Shown piece after piece: positions 57,354-64,000 of a stretch of DNA of 64,000 bases. The notes beneath the pieces were generated by a model. That model was not told where the DNA came from. It searched no databases and saw only the letters and a program-made list of their open reading frames with translations. The translations under genes and the position numbers were made by a program. The number at the start of each line of letters is the position of its first letter. Position 1 is the first letter of the stretch. The stretch comes from Synanceia verrucosa (lineage: Eukaryota; Chordata; Actinopteri; Perciformes; Synanceiidae). The stretch spans positions 1 through 64,000 of the forward strand of contig JAQQSB010001384.1 of the NCBI GenBank assembly GCA_029721515.1. Reading direction: 5' to 3'.

Positions 57354-59261
57354 CTACATATCACTTTCAAGTAGCAAGCAGAGCTTGGTCACAGGCCGTA
57401 GAAGAACAGTTGTGCTGCTTTTCACCTTCGCCTGACGAACATGTCCTCTGCTGTCTTTGATTGTCTGGATCACACGACCCATCACCCACGAATTTTGTGG
57501 GGCGGATTCATCCACGATAAGGACAATATCATTTTCACTGATATTTCTTTTTGGATGGGACCACTTTTGCCTCTCTTGTATACCCGAAAAATACTCCCTA
57601 GTCCAGCGTCTCCAAAACAAATCTGCTAAGTATTGGATCTGGCGCCATCTGCGTCTGGAGTAGACATCATTTCTATCAAACACGCCAGGCGGTAGTGGGG
57701 TTTTGGCCTTCATCAGCAGCAGATGATTTGGGGTCAAAGCCTCTAGATCGTTCGGATCGTTTGAGACTCTAGTTATGGGGCGGCTATTTATGATTGCCTC
57801 AACCTCACAAAGCAGTGTGTGCAGCCCCTCCTCGTCAATTGTTTGCTGCTTCACGATCGAACTGAGCACTTTCCTTATTGTCCTTATCTGCCGCTCCCAT
57901 ACTCCTCCGAAATGGGACGCAGCTGGAGGGTTGAACATCCATGTGATGCCTTTAATCTGCAATGTGCCTTGAATCTTTGCATTATTCAAAGCTTGAACTG
58001 CCTCCCGCAGCTCACGCTCTGTGCCCACAAAGTTTGTTCCATTGTCAGAACGCATCAGCCGAACCTGACCTCTCCTAGCGATGAACCTACGCAGTGCGTG
58101 AATGCAGGAGTCAGTGTCCAAAGAACTTGCGACCTCAATATGCACAGCCCTTACAGTCAAACAAGTAAAAACTACGCCATACCTTTTAACCATGGTCCTG
58201 CCTCTTTTTATCTCAAAAGGACCGAAATAGTCCACACCGACGCTTGTAAATGGTGGCTCATCAGGTATAAGTCTGTCACTGGGAAGGTCCGCCATAACTT
58301 GACTTTCTCTTTTCCCACGCTGACGTCTACAGGCAACACATTGCGACAGGACATGGCGGATAGCTGCGTGGGATCTTGTAATCCAATACTTCTGCCGTAC
58401 CTTTGACAACACATGATTTCTCCCACTGTGACCGAGGTCCTCGTGAGCAGATCTGAGAATGAGAGAGGTTATATGCAGGTCTTTGGCCAAGATTGCAGGA
58501 TTTTTAGACTCCTCTGGCATTGCTGATTTATTCAGCCTGCCGCCGACTCTTAGTATGCCATCTTGTATGATTGGTGACAGCCGATAAAGAGGGCTGCCTT
58601 TTGGCACTGCTTTTCCTTCCTGAAGTGTGGCGATGTCGCTACGAAATCTTTCTCTTTGGCTGAAGCGTACTACTTCCAGCTCTGCCTTCGCAACATCACT
58701 TACAGAGAGGGGTACAAAGGGAAGTGAGGCTTTAAAGCCTTTCACTTGTTTATCCAGCTCCAACCTTTGGATTTGTTCATCCAGCTTTCCAGCTTTGAAA
58801 GATGCTGTCAAATCTTTTCTCTTTTGAGCCAGGAGCTTCAGCGTTGACTTTAATCTTAGAATCCATGCAACACTCCTTTTAAGGCGACACCAGCTTGAGT
58901 AGTGATGAATGAGCTGGGAAGTGGCATTTGTGCTCTGCTCGGCACTAAGCGCATAAACTGAAGCTTCTTTGATCTCTGGGTCATTGTTGAGAGGCTGACA
59001 TTTGCTGTGTGGCATTTCAGGCCACTCCGATTCTGGGCTTGTTAAAAAGCCTGGACCCATGATCCAAGTTTTTGCCTTCAGAAAAGCATCCACAGCAAGC
59101 CCTCTGGATGCATAGTCCGCTGGATTGTTAGAAGTATTCACGTATCTCCACTGAGAGACCTTTGACCGTTCCCTGATTGCCGCAACCCGATTAGCAACGA
59201 ACGTGCGGTATCTTGCTGTCTCATTTTGAGATATTGAATGACCAGCAGGCTGTCTGTCCAA
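57354..59261 (-). pseudogene. BEL-2 pol, RNase H end and integrase
   Basis: An open frame of 635 codons. Its start overlaps the upstream pol frame by about 124 bp, so a frameshift near 59220 separates them. The integrase has an HHCC zinc domain (HEDLGHSGRNHVL, CVACRRQRG), a catalytic core with VDYFGPFEIKRG (Asp), MRSDNGTNFVGTE (Asp) and HFGGVWERQIRTIRK (Glu), and a C-terminal DUF5641-like domain (ISENDIVLIVDESAPQNSW). Full family length is preserved and all catalytic residues are present. The single frameshift may be real decay or a sequencing error. Confidence 0.9.
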
Positions 59262-61770
59262 AAAACAGACTCCTCCAGACTCTGATCCAATTCAGCTCTC
59301 ATCATTTTATCCATCTTAGCTGCCATAGAGGCAGCAGTAAGCTCAAGTCGAGGTATAGTGACCGGTTTCAGTGGCGTAACCCTGGCTTTGCCAATGATGA
59401 AGGCACTGTGTCTCTTGTTCTGATTGTTTTTTGAGACCATGTATGTGACTGTACCATACCCTTTCTCACTTGCGTCAGCAAAGTGATGGAGTTGAGCTGA
59501 AGCAGTTTCACCAAAGTTACTCGGCTTAACACATCTATTCACCTCGAAACTGGCCAGGTGATGTAAGCTTGTCACCCACTGATGCCACTGTAGAGCCAGA
59601 GCCTCTGGCATGCTGTCGTCCCATGCATGTTTAGTTCTGCATAGCTCTTGCAGAATCTGCTTCACTGGAAGGATGAGTGGAGCCAAAATCCCAAGCGGAT
59701 CATACACAGTGCTCACCATTGAAAGCACTCCTCTCCTTGTCAGCGGTTTGTTCTGAATTGAGACTCTGAACTTTAGCATGTCAGATTCCACACACCATTG
59801 AACCCCCAAAGCTCTTTCAATAGGGAGGCGATCCTTTTCCAAGTCAAGCTCTTTGACCTCTTTGGCTCTGTCGTCCTCATGTACAGAGGCAAGCACTGCT
59901 CTGCTGTTGGAAATCCACTTTGTAAGGCGAAAACCTCCAACAGCACATAAACGCTGGAGCTCCTGAATGAGACCAACTGCCTGTTTCTCACTGCCAACCG
60001 ACTTAAGGCAGTCGTCCACATAAAAGTTCCTTAGGACCGTGTTGGTTGCCTCTGAGCTGAATGCTGCCTGGTTGTCCTCAGCGCACTTTCGCAGCGCAAA
60101 ACTTGCACAGCTGGGTGATGAGGTCGCGCCGAACAAGTGAACGACCATCCGGTATTCTTTCAGGTTCTGGCTGAGGTCTCCTTGAGGCCACCACAAAAAC
60201 CTTTGCATATCCGCGTCTTCAGCCGGAATCTTGACCTGACAAAACATGCCTTCAATGTCAGACATGAAGGCGACTGACTCTTGCCTGAATCTCGTTAGCA
60301 CACCAATGAGAGAGCTAGTAAGGTCTGGCCCTTGCAACAGCTGGGAGTTTAAAGATGTACCTTGAAATACAGCAGCACAGTCGAACACCACCCTTAACTT
60401 ATGCTTTGTTGGGTGGTAGACCCCATGATGCGGTATGTACCATATCCTGTTGCCATCTTTGCGGATTTCTCCCATGGGAACTTCCTCAGCGTAGCCTTTC
60501 TCAAATGTTCCTCTCATGAACTTTATGTAATCCTGATGAAACTCCTGATTTCTCATTAATTTCCGTTTTAGGCTTTCCGCCCTCTGCACTGCAACAGCGC
60601 GGTTGTTTGGGAATGTCATGTCCTTTTTCTTTAGGGGAAGACTGATGCTGTAATGACCATCGATCAGTTTCACTGATTGTGATACAGAGTCCATGAACTG
60701 TCTGTCCTCACTAGACATTTCCAACCTCTCAGGCAGCTCAGGGAAGTCTAACTTGATTTGCTGCTGAGTGAGCTCTTCCAACTTCGCCACTGAGATCCTA
60801 TTTACCGTGACCTGTGGCCACTCAATGTCCTCTTGGCCAGTAACTTCTCCTCTCAACAGAGGTCCATTGATTGTCCAACCTAAAATTGTCTTTACAGCAT
60901 AAGGGCCGCCATCCTCACTGTGGATAACTTTCCAAGGCTCAAGTGCTTTTGGTACATTTGTCCCTATCAACAAACCAACTCCTCTGTTGACCTGATTGAG
61001 CTGAACATCCTTCAAATGAGGCCACTTCTCCACATCGCTCTGTTGGGGGATGTTCTCTTTTTTTACTGGAATCTCAGCTTGTGAGAAGACTTGTGGAAGC
61101 TTCAAGAAATTGTTCTCATCCAAACCGCTGACCTCGAGCCCCGTGACAACATATGTACTGATTGTCTCCTCTTTTCCCATGGTGCGGAGCGAAATGTTGG
61201 CCCTTTTTCCTGTTACCCTTAGGTCCCTCATCAACTCCTCTGAGCAGAAAGTTCCAGTACTGCCTGGGTCTAAGAATGCGTATGACTCAACTGTTTTGTT
61301 GCTCCTCAAACATCTGACCTTCACTGGAACAATTGAGAGTGAACAAGCAGATTCTCCGGCCCCAGTGCAACCACATATTTCACTATCTGTTGTTGCAGAG
61401 GAATTGGAAACTGATGACTCAGCATTCCTGCTTTCGCCAGCAGAGGGAGCTATCTCACCTTTGATAAAGTGCAGAATGGTGGGGTGTTTCTGAGAACATG
61501 TTTGACAGGTGAGTCTTTGTTGACAGCCTTTGCTTAAGTGACCCTGCGAAAGGCATCCAAAGCACACACCTTTGGATTTAAGGAAGTCCAGTTTTTCCTT
61601 GTGTGGCTTCTGTTTAATGAGCTTGCAAAACTCTAGGTTATGTCCAGCCTTGCGACAAAAAAGACATTGTTTTCCAGTTTTGTAAGCAGCATTTTCCTTA
61701 TCCTTATTTCCTTGCTCTGTGTGCTTTGGAACAGGGGTTACATCCGTTGCAAAAGTGTCTTTCTTTTCCC
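59138..61770 (-). pseudogene. BEL-2 pol, zinc knuckles, protease, RT and RNase H
   Basis: The frame is open from about 61770 to 59138. Order: Cys-rich motifs (CLFCRKAGHNLEFC, CFGCLSQGHLSKGC, CQTCSQKH), aspartic protease (SYAFLDPGSTGTFC), linker (VGLLIGTNVPKALEPW), RT with LRVVFDCAAVFQGTSLN, FMSDIEGMFCQVKIP (Asp) and RNFYVDDCLKS (YVDD), and RNase H with HHFADASEKGYGTVTY, TIPRLELTAASMAAK and VFWTDSLLVIQYL. The frame ends in a shifted tail after QYLKMRQ; the correct continuation is in the next block. Catalytic residues are all intact. Confidence 0.9.
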
Positions 61771-63361
61771 TGAATCTTGGAAGAACCTTTTCTCCCGCTT
61801 TTGGCCTGTTTCCTGGCTTGATGACATGGGCTGTTGTAAAATCCCAAATAAAGTCTGATAATAGATTCTTGACTGATTGTCCACAAAGCTGACTAAATCA
61901 GACAACCTGGCTCTCAATTTTGTCCTTTCCTGCATGTCACAAGCAACTCCTCCACATTTCTCTTAACTTGAAGGGAAGCTTAGAAACGACAATCCTCATA
62001 TTAGTAGGGCTATCCATTTCTTCAATATAATCCATACTGTTAACTGTATTGCAGCAACTGGTGAGGAACACGGCAAACTCTGTGAGTGCTTCTCCATCAT
62101 CTGACCTAATTACAGGCCATTTCAGTGCCTTTTCGATGTAGGCGGAGGCAATGGTATACTCATTACCAAAGTGTTTGTTCAAAAGCTTCTTAGCTTCTAC
62201 ATAGCCTCTGTCAGGATGCATATGTGAACAGCTGCGCACTAGGATCTTTGGTCTGCCACGGGTAAACTGCTGAAGGAAATGCAGCCTATCCCTGTTGCTG
62301 TCTGTCCTGTCCTCGATCCCATGCTCAAAAGCTTTCATGAAAAAACCAAACTCCAAGGGATCTCCATCGAAAACTGGGATATCCATCCGTGGGAGAGTGG
62401 ACACCTTTTGTTGTTTCACTAAAAGCTCTGTAATATTATTTTGTTGTTGCATGACGCTCAGCAAATCTTGAATATGAGTTGACCTGTTCTCTCCTGTGTT
62501 GGACTGGGTGCTGACATTAACATTTGTCTGATGGAGTCTGCTACCTCTTTGTGAGTTATCTGGAAGCCCTGTTCTCTGTGCCACATCTGATGCACTCATT
62601 CCATCAGAATCTCCACAGTCTGACTGCACGGCTCTGAAGCTGCCCTCACTACCCTGCCCTGCAGCATTAAAGTAGGCAGCCATACCGTCTTGAGGTTCAG
62701 CAGATGTGTTATGAGGTAGCCTGTTTACTGTTAACACCTCCAGTTTTGCAGTTGCAGCAGCGATGGCAGTTCTCAACTCGAATTCCTGTTTTCTTGCTTT
62801 AAGCTGAGCCTCCTCTCTCTCAAACTGCTGCAACTGCTTCAGTGACTCAGCACGTGCTAACAGAGCTGCCCGTTCAGCTTCTACTTTAAGCCTGGTAGAA
62901 GATGCTGTAGAAGACACAACTGAAACAGATCCACTGCCTTGCTTTTTCCCGCCTGATGTTACTGATGCACTATCTTCAGGCTCGATTTCTGCATCAACTC
63001 TCTTAGCCTCATCGTCTTGATGTTTCACTCTTTCTAGCCATCTTTCTACTTTCTCCACAAATTTCTTCAAGTCAATTACTTTTGGCTCATACCATTGTGT
63101 TTGATCATGAAGAAGCTCTTCCTTACTCAAATAGTTTTTAACTGCATCATTTGAGTCACAGAACTGAATGTACATGACTGTGAAATTATCTGATAATGAC
63201 AAGTTCACTTCTTCAATATTGCCGTCATCCTCCATTAGGGCATCAATTTCCTTCATCTTCTTAGTTAGATGAGTAAACTTAGCTTTCCTTGCTCCTTTAA
63301 GCTGTTTCAGCTTTTCTTCAAATGCTTTCACAGTTGGTTTCGATACCCTCTTAGTTTCCAT
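61737..63361 (-). pseudogene. BEL-2 gag
   Basis: An ATG at 63361 starts 474 codons ending at 61937. It contains a basic N-terminus, a coiled coil (LKQLQQFEREEAQLKARKQ), a Ser-rich linker, and the capsid core (LPRMDIPVFDGDPLEFGF, LLNKHFGNEYTIASAYIEK, VVSKLPFKLREMWRS). At 61937 a short deletion shifts the frame; the capsid end (RTKLRARLSDLVSF) continues in another frame to about 61770, where the original frame returns and enters pol. BEL elements normally encode gag-pol as one frame, so the two shifts nearly cancel. Confidence 0.88.
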
Positions 63362-63660
63362 CTTAATTGCTTTGCCACAAACTCTTCAATGCAACTAATC
63401 CTTATGATCTCAGCTGCTCCAATAGCTCTTTGATCATTTAGCTAGCATGTTCACAGCAACATCTTCTAGCAAGCACACATGCTCCGTTAAATACAAGGGC
63501 TCTTACGTTCCATGAGTGGCCGTACCAAGGTCAGTGGGGAGTTGAGTCCGTTTCCCTGTGATGAATCATGTAGAGCAGCTCAGCCGCGCGCACCAAATCC
63601 TCCTCGTGCGTCGTGGGTAGCTTGATAATCCTTTTTCTTGAGGAGCAATTTTCTGACTTT
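63362..63660 (-). other. BEL-2 5' leader
   Basis: Untranslated sequence between 5' LTR and gag. The LTR-proximal bases in element orientation are AAAGTCAGAAAATTGC; the primer tRNA was not identified. Confidence 0.6.
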
Positions 63661-64000
63661 TGTAATGGCAACCTATTTGCCACTCTTGCAGGACGTAAAG
63701 TTTCTGTACTCGTGCACGTCGTAAGGCAAAAAACTAACTCTCAAGGAAATCCAAGAAGGAAATGAGGCAGATATAAAAAGCAAAACGGCGATTTATTCTC
63801 AAAATATCCACCGTAAACCAAAAATAACGAGGGTTTCCCAGCAAAAATCTTCAGTCTGTCACCTTAAACTAACTAACAGACATAACTAGTCTTATGCCTA
63901 AAAGACGGTTAAGCTACGGTCAGAAAATTGTTGCTCCCGTCCTGCTCAATTACCTAAAAAATGCCGACGGAAGCACACATGGCTAGTTTACTGCCGTTCA
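63661..64000 (-). mobile_element. BEL-2 5' LTR, partial
   Basis: Its 3' part is in the window and matches 56549-56885. About 200 bp should lie beyond position 64000. Confidence 0.92.

Larger units (their letters stand above)
56549..64000 (-). mobile_element. BEL/Pao retrotransposon BEL-2, nearly intact, runs off window
   Basis: Minus-strand order: 5' LTR (63661 to beyond 64000), leader, gag, protease, RT, RNase H, integrase, 3' LTR (56549-57085). Only about three frame disruptions are visible in over 6 kb of coding sequence. Target duplication cannot be tested because the right end is outside the window. Confidence 0.93.

Overview
The window reads as a transposon graveyard from a teleost fish genome. 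The evidence is its mix of BEL/Pao, Ty3/gypsy, Tx1/L1-like LINE, KDZ (Zisupton-type), Tc1, hAT-like and Harbinger-like elements, together with intron-containing coding remnants, TATA/AATAAA signals and long AT-rich microsatellites. No bacterial gene organisation, CRISPR array, rRNA or tRNA gene was seen. I found no convincing host protein-coding gene. Nearly all coding sequence belongs to mobile elements, and only one open reading frame looks fully intact: a Tc1 transposase at 44222-45250.

Layout. 0-2.7 kb: a BEL-type solo LTR followed by decayed C-terminal exons, probably of a KDZ transposase gene. 2.7-5.5 kb: a tandem pair of histone-H2A-like start fragments, then a LINE ORF1 and the 5' endonuclease part of ORF2. 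6.7-11.2 kb: two tandem-repeat arrays, the larger about 3.65 kb, separated by an endogenous-retrovirus (ERV) LTR. 11.2-15.0 kb: a Tc1 3' end, a hAT-like fragment and an ERV integrase remnant with its 3' LTR. 15.0-19.3 kb: a 3'-half BEL element joined to a second copy of the KDZ-like terminal exon. 19.35-21.2 kb: a Harbinger-like foldback element, an LTR-like promoter region and a short tandem repeat.

21.2-40.2 kb is a large inverted duplication with arms of about 2.6 kb. Each arm carries the same 5'-truncated LINE between 24-bp target duplications. The left arm was later split by a gypsy element (23124-28392) and a BEL element (28896-36665). 40.4-45.5 kb: a BEL solo LTR, an old mariner/Tc1 remnant, a (TA)n tract and the intact Tc1 element. 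45.55-48.9 kb: the 5' half of a second BEL of the family seen at 15-19 kb. 50.0-52.9 kb: nine exons of a KDZ transposase gene on the minus strand. 55.0-55.8 kb: a dispersed hairpin repeat and a partial ERV LTR. 56.5-64.0 kb: a nearly intact BEL/Pao element on the minus strand whose 5' LTR runs off the window.

The elements do not form a pathway. What ties the window together is nesting and duplication, which gives relative ages: the LINE inserted first, the inverted duplication followed, and gypsy and BEL came last. Family assignments rest on motifs read by eye, with no database search. Identity values are visual estimates.
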